DNA of 64,000 nucleotides from Limnohabitans sp. TEGF004 (GTDB lineage Bacteria; Pseudomonadota; Gammaproteobacteria; Burkholderiales; Burkholderiaceae_C), in assembly GCF_027924965.1 (NCBI RefSeq), contig NZ_AP027056.1:558001-622000 (forward strand). Direction: 5' to 3'. Shown here piece by piece: positions 14,765-25,147 of the stretch (within the stretch, counting starts at the first letter, position 1; the number at the start of each line of letters is the position of its first letter). A program made the position numbers and the translations under genes. The notes beneath the pieces are model-generated. The model was given only the letters and a program-made list of their open reading frames with translations, did no database searches and was not told the DNA's origin.

Positions 14765-17125
14765 ATGAACGCTCCTACCGCACTCAAAAACTTGCTGCCT
14801 GTGTCAGGCGTTCAGCAAGGCACAGACGTCGTTCACGAGTCTGCTCACTTGCACGTGACCGGCTCTGCCACTTACATCGACGACATCCCCGAGCACGCAG
14901 GCACTTTGTATGCCGCGCTTATCTTGTCGCCCGTGGCGCATGGTGAATTGATTGGTGACGGCATTGACCGCGAAGCCATCCTCAAAGAGCACGGCGTCGT
15001 AGCCGTCTACACCGCCAAAGACATTCCGGGCGAAAACAACTGCGGCCCCATCGTGCACGATGATCCGTTCCTCGCCGCTGGCAAGGTCGAGTTCGTTGGC
15101 CAAGCCGTTGCCGTGGTCGTAGCGCGCGACATGCTCTACGCACGCGAAGCCGCTAAAAAAGCCAAGGTGTTGGTCAAAGAACTCAAGCCCATCTTGACGG
15201 TGGAAGAGGCGATGGCAGCCAACAGCTTCATCATGCCGCCCAAGGGCATCACGCGTGGCGACGCAGCTGCGGCTATTGCCAGCGCCCCCCACAAAATCAA
15301 AGGCAGCACCAACACTGGCCAGCAAGAACAGTTTTATCTGGAATGCCAAATCACCTATGCGGTGCCTAAGGAAGACGGCCAACTCACGCTGTACGTGTCG
15401 ACCCAACATCCAGACGGCAACCAACGCGAAGCCGCACATGCATTGAACCTGCACACCAACGACGTCGAAGTGATTTGCCGCCGCATGGGTGGTGGCTTTG
15501 GTGGCAAAGAAGGCAATGCCAGCATCTTCAGCCAAAGCGCTGCCTTGGCCGCGTTCAAACTGAACAAACCCGTCAAGCTGCGCATCAACCGCGATGACGA
15601 CATGACCATCACCGGCAAGCGCCACGATTTTCGAATCGACTACGAAGTGGGTTTCGACGACAACGGCCGCGTCTTGGGCGCGGACATCACGCTCATGTCT
15701 CGCTGCGGTTACAGCACCGACTACTCCGGCCCTGTGAACGACCGCGCTTGCTTGCACATCGACAACAGCTATCACATCCCAGCTTTGAAGTTGGTAAGCC
15801 ACCGCTGCAAAACCAACACACAAAGCGCCACTGCTTTCCGTGGTTTTGGCGGCCCACAAGGCATGTTTGGCATCGAGACGGTGATGGACGAAATTGCGAT
15901 GACTTTGGGCAAAGACCCATTGGAAGTGCGCAAGCTCAACCTCTACAAAGACCCCGCCATCAGTGGCACGCCTGACACCATGACCACCCAATACAACCAG
16001 CTCATCGAAGACTGGGTGGGTGACAAGGTGATCGCGCAGGTCGAAGACGAATCCAAATACGCCGAGCGTCGCGCTGCGGTACAAGCCTTCAACGCCAAGA
16101 GCAAAACACGCAAGCGCGGTTTGGCTCTTGTGCCTTTGAAGTTCGGCATCAGCTTCACGGCCACACACTTGAACCAAGGCGGCGCGCTGCTGGTGGTTTA
16201 CATGGACGGCTCGGTGAGCTGCAACCACGGCGGCACAGAAATGGGCCAAGGCCTGAACACCAAGATGGCACAGGTGTGTGCCGATGGTTTGGGTATCAGC
16301 GTGGACCATGTGCGCATCACCGCCACCGACTCGCAAAAAGTGCCGAACGCTTCAGCCACCTCCGCTTCGAGCGGTGCTGACATCAATGGCGCAGCCATCA
16401 TGAACGCGACCATGCAAATGCGTGAGCGCTTGAAGCCTGTGGCAGCCCGCATGTTGGGTTGCGCCGAAGGCGATGTGACGTTTGCGAACAACGAAGTCTA
16501 CGGCGGTGGCAAGTCCGTTAAGTGGGCTGACGTGACCAAGCAAGCGTGGCTCGATCGCGTGGGCCTGAGCGTCACTGGCTTCTACATGACGCCCGAAATC
16601 AAATACGACTTCACCACTCTGAACGGCCGTGCTTTCTATTACTACTGCTACGGCGCTGCTGTGAGCGAAGTAGAGATCGACACCCGTACCGGCGAGTGGT
16701 GGCTCCTAGCCGTGGACATCGTGCACGACGTGGGCCGCAGTATCAACCCCGCATTGGACAAAGGCCAGATCGAAGGCGCTTTTGTGCAAGGCATGGGCTG
16801 GCTCACCATGGAAGAGTGCATTTGGGACAAGAAGGGCAAGCTGCTCACGCATGGCCCAAGCACCTACAAGATTCCAGTGGCGGGCGACATCCCAGAACAC
16901 TTCAATGTGTCTTTGTTCGACAACGCCAACTTGAAGCCCACGCCTTTCAATAGCAAGGCCACGGGCGAGCCACCTTTGATGTTGGGCCTGTCTGCCTTCT
17001 TCGCCTTGCGCGATGCGGTGGCTGCCAGTGCTGACCACAAAGCTGTGGTGCACATGGACGCACCCGCCACGCCCGAGCGCATCTTGATGGCGTGCGAAGC
17101 CGTCAAGGCCAAGGCCGCGGCTTAA
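14765..17125 (+). CDS. xdhB: Xanthine dehydrogenase large subunit (molybdopterin)
   Basis: This 786-residue catalytic subunit shows the xanthine oxidase family signatures. These include GSATYIDDIPE near the start, GQEQFYLECQ, RRMGGGFGGKE (molybdopterin binding), the substrate-loop TAFRGFGGPQG and GGTEMGQGLNTK near residue 490. The catalytic Glu is expected in the late KATGEPPLMLG segment. It hydroxylates hypoxanthine and xanthine to urate in the cytoplasm, partnered with XdhA. It starts at the base after the xdhA stop and is followed 7 bp later by the chaperone gene xdhC. The molybdate transporter genes modABC 2.2 kb downstream would supply its metal. Confidence 0.95.
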   Translation: MNAPTALKNLLPVSGVQQGTDVVHESAHLHVTGSATYIDDIPEHAGTLYAALILSPVAHGELIGDGIDREAILKEHGVVAVYTAKDIPGENNCGPIVHDDPFLAAGKVEFVGQAVAVVVARDMLYAREAAKKAKVLVKELKPILTVEEAMAANSFIMPPKGITRGDAAAAIASAPHKIKGSTNTGQQEQFYLECQITYAVPKEDGQLTLYVSTQHPDGNQREAAHALNLHTNDVEVICRRMGGGFGGKEGNASIFSQSAALAAFKLNKPVKLRINRDDDMTITGKRHDFRIDYEVGFDDNGRVLGADITLMSRCGYSTDYSGPVNDRACLHIDNSYHIPALKLVSHRCKTNTQSATAFRGFGGPQGMFGIETVMDEIAMTLGKDPLEVRKLNLYKDPAISGTPDTMTTQYNQLIEDWVGDKVIAQVEDESKYAERRAAVQAFNAKSKTRKRGLALVPLKFGISFTATHLNQGGALLVVYMDGSVSCNHGGTEMGQGLNTKMAQVCADGLGISVDHVRITATDSQKVPNASATSASSGADINGAAIMNATMQMRERLKPVAARMLGCAEGDVTFANNEVYGGGKSVKWADVTKQAWLDRVGLSVTGFYMTPEIKYDFTTLNGRAFYYYCYGAAVSEVEIDTRTGEWWLLAVDIVHDVGRSINPALDKGQIEGAFVQGMGWLTMEECIWDKKGKLLTHGPSTYKIPVAGDIPEHFNVSLFDNANLKPTPFNSKATGEPPLMLGLSAFFALRDAVAASADHKAVVHMDAPATPERILMACEAVKAKAAA

Positions 17126-17132
17126 ACCCTTC

Positions 17133-17969
17133 GTGCCACGCCACACCGCTGAGCTGTTGAACCAACTCCAACATGCCGACGGCGTGTTGGTGTCGGTCGA
17201 CAGCGTGCAGGGCTCGGGTCCACGCGAAGTGGGGGCTTGGATGGCGGTGTTCCCGCAGACCTTGGTCAACACCATCGGTGGCGGGCACTTGGAGTTTCAG
17301 GCGATCACAGAAGCGCGTGCTTTGATGGCACGTCCCGTTTCAGAAAATGCCGCAAGCACTGCGACCCATGAAGACAACGCGTTAACGACTCGCTACGCCC
17401 TAGGCCCCGCCTTGGGCCAATGCTGCGGCGGCGTGGTGCATTTGAAGTTCGAGCGCATCAGTGCCGCTGATGCCCCCGCACTCAAACAACGACTTTTGGC
17501 CAATGGCCAACCGCTCGCATTGTTTGGTGGTGGCCATGTAGGCCGCGCTTTGGTGAATGTGCTCAGCACCTTGCCCTACAACGTGCAGTGGATTGACAGT
17601 CGCGACGAAATCTTTCCCGCACAACTACCGCCCAACGTCGTGTGCGAACACTCCGACCCCGTGCACGCGGCCGTGGCTGATTTGCCCAGCGGCGCGAGCG
17701 TGCTGGTCATGAGCTTTAGCCATGCGGAAGATTTAGATGTGGTGGCCGCTTGCTTGAAGCGCCAACGCTTGCACGGCGATTTGAAATTCGTCGGCCTCAT
17801 TGGCAGCAAAACCAAGTGGGCCACGTTTCAGCACCGCCTCGAAGCCAAAGGCTTTACCGCCGAAGAGTTGGCGTTCATCACTTGCCCCATTGGTGTGAGC
17901 GGTATCACGGGCAAAGAGCCCGAAGTCATTGCGGTGTCGGTGGCGGCACAGTTGTTGCGAGTTCGATAG
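17133..17969 (+). CDS. xdhC: Xanthine dehydrogenase accessory protein XdhC
   Basis: The 278-residue protein has an N-terminal XdhC/CoxI domain (VSVDSVQGSGPREVGAWM, IGGGHLEFQA, GQCCGG) and a C-terminal Rossmann XdhC domain (LFGGGHVGRALVNVL, FVGLIGSKTKWATFQHRL). XdhC binds molybdenum cofactor, promotes its sulfuration and inserts it into XdhB. The Cys-Cys pair in LGQCCGGVV matches the Moco-binding cysteine region of the family. The start appears to be GTG at 17133, 7 bp after xdhB; no ATG fits the conserved N-terminus. It completes an xdhABC operon. Confidence 0.93.
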   Translation: MPRHTAELLNQLQHADGVLVSVDSVQGSGPREVGAWMAVFPQTLVNTIGGGHLEFQAITEARALMARPVSENAASTATHEDNALTTRYALGPALGQCCGGVVHLKFERISAADAPALKQRLLANGQPLALFGGGHVGRALVNVLSTLPYNVQWIDSRDEIFPAQLPPNVVCEHSDPVHAAVADLPSGASVLVMSFSHAEDLDVVAACLKRQRLHGDLKFVGLIGSKTKWATFQHRLEAKGFTAEELAFITCPIGVSGITGKEPEVIAVSVAAQLLRVR

Positions 17970-18023
17970 CGTTTGACGCTAGGGTTTGCACCGAAACATT
18001 CAGCTTTGTTTGGCGACAGATTT

Positions 18024-18031
18024 TGTATACA
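18024..18031. promoter_or_regulatory. GntR-type operator TGTATACA, site 6 (puuD)
   Basis: The palindrome is in the 183 bp gap before the urate oxidase gene, in the context TTTTGTATACACTTT, and shares its right flank with site 4. It suggests puuD has its own regulated promoter rather than relying only on read-through from xdhABC. Confidence 0.6.
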
Positions 18032-18090
18032 CTTTGCATCACTTGTCGCAGCGGAGCAGGGCAGCTATCAGCCCTTGTTCGCGACCCTCG

Positions 18091-18123
18091 TGTCATTCAC
18101 AGCGCCCGCAGTGGTGAATGGCA
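18091..18123 (+). promoter_or_regulatory. Leader hairpin upstream of puuD
   Basis: TGTCATTCAC (18091-18100) pairs with GTGAATGGCA (18114-18123) through one wobble pair, with a 13-base loop, 29 bp before the puuD ATG. It lies downstream of the operator and so would be in the transcript leader. Function unknown; there is no U-tract. Confidence 0.4.
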
Positions 18124-18152
18124 ACTTTGACTGAAAAGACTGAGGTCTCGAC

Positions 18153-19364
18153 ATGGACGCATATTTCTTAGACTGGGCCAACCTGCTGTTGCGTTGGGTG
18201 CACGTCATCACCGCCATCGCGTGGATTGGCTCCTCGTTCTACTTTGTCTTCTTAGACAACAACCTCATCAAACCCAACTCACCCGACCTGCTGGAAAAAG
18301 GTGTGGACGGTGCGATGTGGGCCGTGCACGGCGGCGGTTTTTACAACCCGCAAAAGTACATGGTGGCGCCTAAGAAGATTCACACCAAGCTGCACTGGTT
18401 CTATTGGGAAAGCTATTCCACCTGGCTGACAGGTTTTGGTTTGTTCACCGTGCTGTACCTGTGGAATGCGGGCACGTTCTTGATCGACAAGTCGCTGATG
18501 GACTGGTCGCCCGCTGCGGCCATCACTGCCGCTTTGAGTTTCTTGGTGGCGTTTTGGTTCATCTACGACGCGGTGTGCCGCGTGTTTGGCTTCCGTGAAA
18601 ACGGCGAACGCACGGTGGCCCTCACCATGATTGTGGTGGTGGCGTTTGCGTCGTGGTTGTCGTGCCAGTTGTTTGCAGGTCGCGCCGCGTTCTTGCTGGT
18701 GGGCGCGATGATTGCCACCTCCATGAGCGCCAACGTGTTCTTCTGGATCATCCCAGGCCAACGCAAGGTCGTGGCTGCCATGACATCGGGCGTGGCGATG
18801 GACCCCAAAGAGTTGGCCACGCACGGCAAGCGCGGCAAGCAGCGCAGCGTGCACAACACCTACTTCACGCTGCCCGTCATCTTTGCGATGCTGAGCAACC
18901 ACTACAGCTTCCTCTACACCTATGAAAACAACTGGGTCATCTTGGTGATGATGATGTTGGCTGGTGCTTTGATTCGCCAGTTCTTCGTGCAACGCCACGG
19001 TTACCACTTGGGCCGTGCCAAGAACCCACTGCCGTTTGCCATTGCTGGTGTGGTGTTGTTGCTGAGTGTCATTGTGTGGATGCGCCCTGCGCCATCCGCA
19101 GCAGTGGCTGTGAGTGATGCGCCTGTGACATTTGCAGAAGTCAATGCCATCTTCGTGCAACGCTGCCAAAGCTGCCACGGCGAGCAAGTGCAAATGAAGA
19201 ACGTGCGCTTTGACACAGCCGAAGGCATCAAGCAACACGCCTTGGGCATTTACCAACAAGCGGTGGTCACACGCCAAATGCCAATGAACAATGCCACGGG
19301 CATCACCGAGGCCGAGCGCATGACCATCAAACGTTGGTACGAAGCAGGAGCCGCGCTGAGATAA
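18153..19364 (+). CDS. puuD: Membrane urate oxidase PuuD with C-terminal cytochrome c domain
   Basis: The 403-residue protein has an N-terminal membrane domain of about eight helices (LLLRWVHVITAIAWIGSSFYF at the start), the PuuD/DUF989 urate hydroxylase module. A C-terminal cytochrome c domain carries one heme motif CQSCH (338-342) and likely axial methionines in RQMPMNN near 375. PuuD-type enzymes oxidise urate to 5-hydroxyisourate and pass electrons to the respiratory chain instead of making peroxide. The heme domain is expected in the periplasm. It is placed after xdhABC and a TGTATACA operator, with GAGG eight bases before the ATG. No cofactor-free uricase of the UOX family is present in the window, so this is the urate-oxidising step. 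Confidence 0.92.
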   Translation: MDAYFLDWANLLLRWVHVITAIAWIGSSFYFVFLDNNLIKPNSPDLLEKGVDGAMWAVHGGGFYNPQKYMVAPKKIHTKLHWFYWESYSTWLTGFGLFTVLYLWNAGTFLIDKSLMDWSPAAAITAALSFLVAFWFIYDAVCRVFGFRENGERTVALTMIVVVAFASWLSCQLFAGRAAFLLVGAMIATSMSANVFFWIIPGQRKVVAAMTSGVAMDPKELATHGKRGKQRSVHNTYFTLPVIFAMLSNHYSFLYTYENNWVILVMMMLAGALIRQFFVQRHGYHLGRAKNPLPFAIAGVVLLLSVIVWMRPAPSAAVAVSDAPVTFAEVNAIFVQRCQSCHGEQVQMKNVRFDTAEGIKQHALGIYQQAVVTRQMPMNNATGITEAERMTIKRWYEAGAALR

Positions 19365-20120
<756 letters not shown>

Positions 20121-20129
20121 AGTGTGGGC

Positions 20130-20822
20130 ATGAATTTAAGCGCTGAAGATTTCCAAGCCATTGCGTTGACGCTGCAACTCGCCAGCGTCACCACGGTGTT
20201 GCTGCTGTTGCTGGCCACGCCAGTGGCGTGGTGGCTAGCGCACACGCGGTCGGCTTGGCGTGCGCCTGTTGCCTCGCTCGTCGCTCTGCCTTTGGTGTTG
20301 CCGCCCACGGTATTGGGTTTTTATTTGTTGGTGGCGCTTGGCCCCAATGGCCCGATTGGCCAGTTCACGCAATGGGCGGGTTGGGGCACATTGGCGTTTA
20401 GTTTTTGGGGCTTGGTGTTGGGCTCAATCGTGTACTCGCTGCCGTTTGCCGTGCAGCCGCTGGTCAACGCGTTTGAGGCCATGGGCCCACGCCCGATGGA
20501 GGTGGCTGCCACTTTGCGAGCCAGCAAGTGGGATGCCTTCTTCACTGTGGCCGTGCCTTTGGCCAAGCCCGGTTTTGTGATGGCCGCCATGCTGAGCTTT
20601 GCGCACACCGTGGGCGAGTTTGGTGTGGTGCTGATGATTGGCGGCAACATCCCCGACAAAACGCGCGTGGTGTCCACCCAAATTTATGGCCATGTGGAAG
20701 CGATTGAGTATTCACAAGCGCATGGCTTGGCCGGTGTGATGTTGGTGTTCTCGTTTGTGGTGTTGTTGGGTTTGTCTTGGTTTAACCGTCGGACCACTTG
20801 TCATCAAAAGGTGGGTGCATGA
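20130..20822 (+). CDS. modB: Molybdate ABC transporter permease
   Basis: This 230-residue inner-membrane permease has about five helices and the ModB/BPD coupling segment [25 protein letters not shown]. Family features [21 protein letters not shown] and [22 protein letters not shown] are clear. The start is taken as the ATG at 20130; a GTG two codons upstream is also in frame. The stop overlaps the modC start (ATGA at 20819-20822). It forms the molybdate channel with ModA and ModC. Confidence 0.92.
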   Translation: MNLSAEDFQAIALTLQLASVTTVLLLLLATPVAWWLAHTRSAWRAPVASLVALPLVLPPTVLGFYLLVALGPNGPIGQFTQWAGWGTLAFSFWGLVLGSIVYSLPFAVQPLVNAFEAMGPRPMEVAATLRASKWDAFFTVAVPLAKPGFVMAAMLSFAHTVGEFGVVLMIGGNIPDKTRVVSTQIYGHVEAIEYSQAHGLAGVMLVFSFVVLLGLSWFNRRTTCHQKVGA

Positions 20823-21907
20823 ATATCCACTTGCAGCTCGATATTGCGCGTGCCGACTTTGATGTGTCGGTCGATGTGCAGTTGCCCGCACATGGCATCA
20901 CCGTCATCTTTGGCCCATCGGGCTGCGGCAAAACCACTTTGTTGCGTTGCGTCGCGGGACTAGAGCCCTCAGCGCGTGGCGTGGTGCAACTGGGTCACGA
21001 AGTTTGGCAAGACGACGAGCAAGGCGTGCGCCTGCCCACCCACCAACGCGCCTTGGGCTATGTGTTTCAAGAGGCGTCGTTGTTTGACCACTTGGATGTG
21101 GCGGGCAACTTGGCCTATGGCCACCAACGTGCCGAAAAAAACAACCGCAACGCGATGAGCCAAGCCGTGGTGCAACAAACCATCGAGCTGCTGGGCATTG
21201 GCCATTTGCTCAAGCGCCGCAGCTATGAGCTGTCGGGCGGCGAGCGCCAACGCGTGGCCATTGCCCGCGCCTTGGTCACACAGCCACGTTTGCTGTTGCT
21301 GGACGAACCCTTGGCCGCACTTGACCACGCACGCCGACAAGAAGTGCTGCCGTGGTTAGAAAAACTGCGCGACGACTTGAACATCCCCATGCTCTACGTC
21401 ACCCACGCGGTGGATGAAGTGACCCGCTTGGCCGACACACTGGTGGTGATGAATGAAGGCCGCGTGCAAGCCAACGGCCCCGTAGCCGAAGTGCTGACCC
21501 AAGCCAACTTATCCGTGGTGGTGGGTGAGGACGCGGGGGCGTTGCTGACAGGCATCGTGTTGAACATCGACACTCAATGGCATTTGGCCCAAGTGGGCTT
21601 TGCCGGTGGTGCGCTGTGGGTGCGCGACAGCGGCTTGACCGTAGGTCAAACCGTTCGCCTGCGCGTGCTGGCCCGCGACGTGAGCGTGACCTTGCACGAA
21701 GCCACGCACACCAGCATTCAAAACCACGTGCCATGCGTGGTGGACGCCATCACGCCTGAGGCTCACCCTTCACAAGCCTTGCTGCGCTTGCGCTGTGGCG
21801 ACACGGTGCTGCTCGCGCGCGTCACTGCGCGTGGCGTGCATGAGTTGGGGCTGCAGGTGGGCATGCCTGCGTGGGCGCAGGTGAAGTCGGTGGCGCTGGT
21901 TAAGTAA
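20819..21907 (+). CDS. modC: Molybdate ABC transporter ATP-binding protein
   Basis: The 362-residue ATPase has Walker [10 protein letters not shown] (about 34-42), signature [15 protein letters not shown], Walker [16 protein letters not shown] and a C-terminal MOBE/TOBE-like molybdate-sensing domain (about 290-360). Length and domain order fit ModC. The start is the ATG at 20819, translationally coupled to modB; an earlier in-frame start lies inside modB. It ends three bases before the stop of the convergent lrgB gene, without a visible terminator. Confidence 0.92.
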   Translation: MNIHLQLDIARADFDVSVDVQLPAHGITVIFGPSGCGKTTLLRCVAGLEPSARGVVQLGHEVWQDDEQGVRLPTHQRALGYVFQEASLFDHLDVAGNLAYGHQRAEKNNRNAMSQAVVQQTIELLGIGHLLKRRSYELSGGERQRVAIARALVTQPRLLLLDEPLAALDHARRQEVLPWLEKLRDDLNIPMLYVTHAVDEVTRLADTLVVMNEGRVQANGPVAEVLTQANLSVVVGEDAGALLTGIVLNIDTQWHLAQVGFAGGALWVRDSGLTVGQTVRLRVLARDVSVTLHEATHTSIQNHVPCVVDAITPEAHPSQALLRLRCGDTVLLARVTARGVHELGLQVGMPAWAQVKSVALVK

Positions 21908-21910
21908 GCC

Positions 21911-22651
21911 TTAAAACCACCAAGCCACCGCATAAGGAATCACCACCGCACCCACAATGCCGTGCAGGCCCATGCCTAAGCTGGCATAGGCGCCTGCTTC
22001 GGGGTGCACGCTGAAGGCGCGCGAAGTGCCTATGCCGTGTGCGGCCACGCCTAAGGCAAAGCCGCGTTGCCACCACTGTGTGACGCGCAGGGCATCCAGC
22101 ACGTAGCGGCCAAGGATGGCTCCCAAGATGCCAGTGCTCACCGCAAAGATGGCGGTCAAAGTGGGCGAGGCTTGCACGCGTTCGGCAATGCCCATCGCAA
22201 TCGGCGCGGTGACCGACTTGGCCACCAAGCCGCGCACCAGCGATTCGTCCACACCCAACCAACGCGCCATGCCCACTGCAGTGAACACTGATGTGATGCC
22301 ACCCGCCACCAGTGACAGCAGCAACACGCCCATGCGGCCCTTGAGCGACGCAAAACCTTTGTAGATCGGAATGGCCAGCGACACCGTGGCCGTGCCCAGC
22401 AAGAAATGCACAAACTGCGCGCCCTCGAAATACTTGGCATACGGCATGTCGAGCACGCTGATGCTGAAGCAAACCACCACCACCGCAATCAACACAGGGT
22501 TGGCCAGCGGGTTGCGCTGGCTGCGTTCGTACAGCGTGAGCCCCAACAAATACGCGCTCAGCGTCAGCACCAAGGCCAGCAGGGGGCTGCCCGAGAGGTA
22601 CACCCAAATGTCAGAGATGGGTGGCAACTGCGTTTGAAATTCCTTATTCAT
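21911..22651 (-). CDS. lrgB: LrgB/CidB family membrane protein
   Basis: This 246-residue polytopic protein of the LrgB family has GLVAKSVTAPIAMGIAERVQASPTL and AHGIGTSRAF as typical motifs. LrgB partners with the holin-like LrgA; bacterial pairs are linked to cell lysis control and to export of small organic acids, and plant relatives move glycolate. It is 3 bp downstream of the lrgA gene on the same strand, so the two form one unit. The start is the ATG at 22651. Confidence 0.9.
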   Translation of the reverse strand: MNKEFQTQLPPISDIWVYLSGSPLLALVLTLSAYLLGLTLYERSQRNPLANPVLIAVVVVCFSISVLDMPYAKYFEGAQFVHFLLGTATVSLAIPIYKGFASLKGRMGVLLLSLVAGGITSVFTAVGMARWLGVDESLVRGLVAKSVTAPIAMGIAERVQASPTLTAIFAVSTGILGAILGRYVLDALRVTQWWQRGFALGVAAHGIGTSRAFSVHPEAGAYASLGMGLHGIVGAVVIPYAVAWWF

Positions 22652-22654
22652 ACG

Positions 22655-23005
22655 TTATGCATCGGTCGGCGCCTTCTTGGCCAACACTTTCAGCAAGCCC
22701 GCCGTCACCGCCACCGTGGCCACCACGCTCACCACCAGCGCCGCGCTGATGGCCCACGCGTTGGCCTGCAACACGGGCAAGTAAAGCACGACGCCCACCG
22801 ATGCGGGGATGAACAGCAACCCCAAGTGCTGCAAGATGCTGCCACCAACAAGGTCTATTGACGTAGGCACGTGGCCGCGAACGCTGAGATACACCAGCAA
22901 CAACACCAAGCCCAACACAGGGCCAGGGATGAAGGGCAGGGCGAACTTAGAGACGAGTTCGCCGAGGGCTTGGAAGATGAAGAGTTGGACGAGGCCTTGG
23001 ATCAT
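22655..23005 (-). CDS. lrgA: LrgA/CidA family holin-like protein
   Basis: This 116-residue protein has four predicted membrane helices and the CidA/LrgA pattern: a conserved LPFIPGPVLGLVLLL segment after the first helix and GLLFIPASVGVVLY in the third. The C-terminus is short and basic (LAKKAPTDA). It is expected to act in the inner membrane with LrgB. No regulator gene is adjacent; a 62 bp gap separates it from the glutamate dehydrogenase gene upstream, so read-through from the 5-oxoproline locus is possible. Confidence 0.88.
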   Translation of the reverse strand: MIQGLVQLFIFQALGELVSKFALPFIPGPVLGLVLLLVYLSVRGHVPTSIDLVGGSILQHLGLLFIPASVGVVLYLPVLQANAWAISAALVVSVVATVAVTAGLLKVLAKKAPTDA

Positions 23006-23067
23006 GGCTGGAGTTTAGACAACAGTGACGGTGTGGGTGCCCGATGAGCTTGGCGTTTGAACGCATT

Positions 23068-24354
23068 TCAGGGATACAAACCGCGGAGTTCGCGAGCTTG
23101 CAACATGCGTGTGCATGCGATGATGAATGTGGCCGTGCGCAGGCTGACTTTGTGTGTGTCCGCCGTTTGCCAGATCGCTGCAAAAGCTTCACGCATGATG
23201 CGCACGAGCCTTGCATTGATTTCGTTTTCGTCCCAGAAGAAGCTGGAAAAATCCTGCACCCATTCGAAGTAGCTGACGGTCACACCGCCAGCATTGGCAA
23301 TCACGTCTGGCACGACCAATACGCCACGTTCTGCGAGGATGTCGTCGGCTTCGGGTGTGGTTGGACCGTTGGCCCCTTCAATGACAAGTTTTGCTTGGAC
23401 ATGGTGAGCATTGGCGGCGGTGATTTGTTGCTCTAACGCCGCTGGCACGAGGATGTCACATGGCACTTGCCAGAATTGATCAGTCTCTAAAGACGCGGCG
23501 GGTGCAAAGCCTTTCACGGACCCATGTTGTGCCACATGGGCCAACAGCTGCGTGACATTGAAACCTGCTTCGCAATAGAGGGTGCTGACATGGTCTTGCA
23601 CCGCAACTATGCGGCAACCAGCTTCTGCAAACAGCTGAGCGGCGACACCGCCCACATTACCCAAGCCCTGCACGGCCACGCGGGCCCCTTGCAAGTTCAA
23701 CCCAATCCGGCGCGCGGCTTCTTCGCCAACGGTAAAGACACCTCGACCAGTGGCTTCTTTGCGCCCAAGCGATCCACCGAGGGCGATGGGTTTGCCCGTG
23801 ACCACGCCCGTGGCGGTGGCGCCTTCGTTCATGGAGTAGGTATCCATCATCCAGGCCATGATCTGTTCGTTCGTGTTCACGTCAGGGGCGGGGATATCGC
23901 GTGTAGGACCAATGATGATGCCGATCTCACTGGTGTAGCGACGTGTGACGCGTTCGAGTTCACCGCGAGATAGCGTTTGAGGGTTGACCCGCACCCCCCC
24001 CTTGGCACCGCCAAAAGGTAGGTTGACGGCAGCGTTTTTGACAGACATCCACGCCGAAAGCGCCATGACTTCGGACAGGGTCACGTCTTGGTGAAAGCGA
24101 ACCCCGCCTTTGCCAGGGCCACGACTTGTGTTGTGTTGTACGCGGTAGCCCTCGAAGTGCGCCACTGTCCCGTTGTCCAGTTCGATGGGGACATCGACGA
24201 TCAGCATGCGCTTGGGTCGTTTGAGCGTTTCCACCCAGCGCGATAGCGAACCTAGATATGGGGTGACCCGATCGATTTGCTCCAAATAAATGCCCCAAGG
24301 GCCTAAGTGCTGGGGATCAAGGTAAGACGGTAAGGTGTGAATTTGCGTGGTCAT
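23068..24354 (-). CDS. gdhA: Glutamate dehydrogenase (Glu/Leu/Phe/Val family)
   Basis: This 428-residue enzyme has the dimerisation domain motif [19 protein letters not shown] and the catalytic lysine region [14 protein letters not shown]. The substrate-binding segment [15 protein letters not shown] and a Rossmann domain [15 protein letters not shown] follow. The length and lack of an N-terminal extension fit the NAD(H)-type hexameric enzyme. It converts glutamate to 2-oxoglutarate and ammonia. It overlaps the pxpA stop by 4 bp, so it is the last step of a 5-oxoproline route: 5-oxoproline to glutamate by PxpABC, then deamination here. Confidence 0.93.
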   Translation of the reverse strand: MTTQIHTLPSYLDPQHLGPWGIYLEQIDRVTPYLGSLSRWVETLKRPKRMLIVDVPIELDNGTVAHFEGYRVQHNTSRGPGKGGVRFHQDVTLSEVMALSAWMSVKNAAVNLPFGGAKGGVRVNPQTLSRGELERVTRRYTSEIGIIIGPTRDIPAPDVNTNEQIMAWMMDTYSMNEGATATGVVTGKPIALGGSLGRKEATGRGVFTVGEEAARRIGLNLQGARVAVQGLGNVGGVAAQLFAEAGCRIVAVQDHVSTLYCEAGFNVTQLLAHVAQHGSVKGFAPAASLETDQFWQVPCDILVPAALEQQITAANAHHVQAKLVIEGANGPTTPEADDILAERGVLVVPDVIANAGGVTVSYFEWVQDFSSFFWDENEINARLVRIMREAFAAIWQTADTHKVSLRTATFIIACTRMLQARELRGLYP

Positions 24355-25139
24355 TGATCGTCTCCTAACTGGGTAAGTGCCGTCAATGTGTAGCCTGCCG
24401 CTTCAAGCGCGAGTCGTATCGCTTGCGCGGTTGCCACCGCCTCAGGTCCGTCGCCGTGGACACAGATGCTATCGATTCGACAGGGCAGATGAAGGCCATT
24501 GGCTGTCACGATGGCTTTGGCGCTGAGCATTCGCAGCACATGCGAGACGCACGCTTGGCTGTCGTGAATCACCGCGCCTTCGCGCGAGCGTGGTGTGAGT
24601 TGTCCATCATCTAAGTAGGTGCGATCAGCGAATACCTCGTACCGAACGGGTTGTCCTGCATCTTCCGCTGCTTTAGCGAGCGTTGAGTAGGGGGGCGCAA
24701 GAAGAATCAGAGAGGAGTCTAGCTTGCGCAAACCTTTGACCACGGTGGTGGCTACCTCAGCGTCCGCGCACGCGACATTGTGCAAAGCCCCATGTGGTTT
24801 TACATGAGTGACGCGTCCGCCTTCTGCGGCCGCGATAGCTTGCAATGCCCCGATTTGATAAATCAGGTTGGCCTCTAAATCTTTGGCCGACATCTGCATC
24901 ACGCGCCGTCCAAAACCTTGAAGGTCTGGGTAAGAGGGGTGTGCGCCAATGCTCACGCCCTGGGCAATCGCCTGGCGGACGGTGGTTTGCATCACGGTGG
25001 GATCGCCTGCGTGAAAGCCACAAGCGACGTTGGCGCTTTTGACGATTTGTAGCAAGGCTGAATCGTCACCCATGGTCCAGGCGCCGAAGCTTTCACCTAA
25101 GTCAGCATTGAGGTTGATTTGATGGGGTGTCATCGTCAT
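24351..25139 (-). CDS. pxpA: 5-oxoprolinase subunit A (LamB/YcsF)
   Basis: The 262-residue LamB/YcsF protein begins with the signature [12 protein letters not shown], followed by [11 protein letters not shown] and [11 protein letters not shown]. PxpA, with PxpB and PxpC, performs ATP-dependent opening of 5-oxoproline to glutamate in the cytoplasm. The start is placed at the ATG at 25139; a GTG at 25151 overlapping the pxpC stop is an alternative. Gene order on the minus strand is pxpB, pxpC, pxpA, gdhA, all overlapping or nearly so, which supports one operon. Confidence 0.93.
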   Translation of the reverse strand: MTMTPHQINLNADLGESFGAWTMGDDSALLQIVKSANVACGFHAGDPTVMQTTVRQAIAQGVSIGAHPSYPDLQGFGRRVMQMSAKDLEANLIYQIGALQAIAAAEGGRVTHVKPHGALHNVACADAEVATTVVKGLRKLDSSLILLAPPYSTLAKAAEDAGQPVRYEVFADRTYLDDGQLTPRSREGAVIHDSQACVSHVLRMLSAKAIVTANGLHLPCRIDSICVHGDGPEAVATAQAIRLALEAAGYTLTALTQLGDDQ

Positions 25140-25147
25140 GGTTCCAA

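Noticed and set aside
14804..16336. 510-codon minus-strand frame inside xdhB
   Set aside because: The plus-strand frame has unmistakable xanthine dehydrogenase motifs throughout; the opposite frame has none.
18011..18030. Sigma-54-like TGGCGAC...TTTTGT before puuD
   Set aside because: The GG to GC spacing is wrong by one base and the -12 element lacks GC; no NtrC palindrome is nearby, only a half-site.
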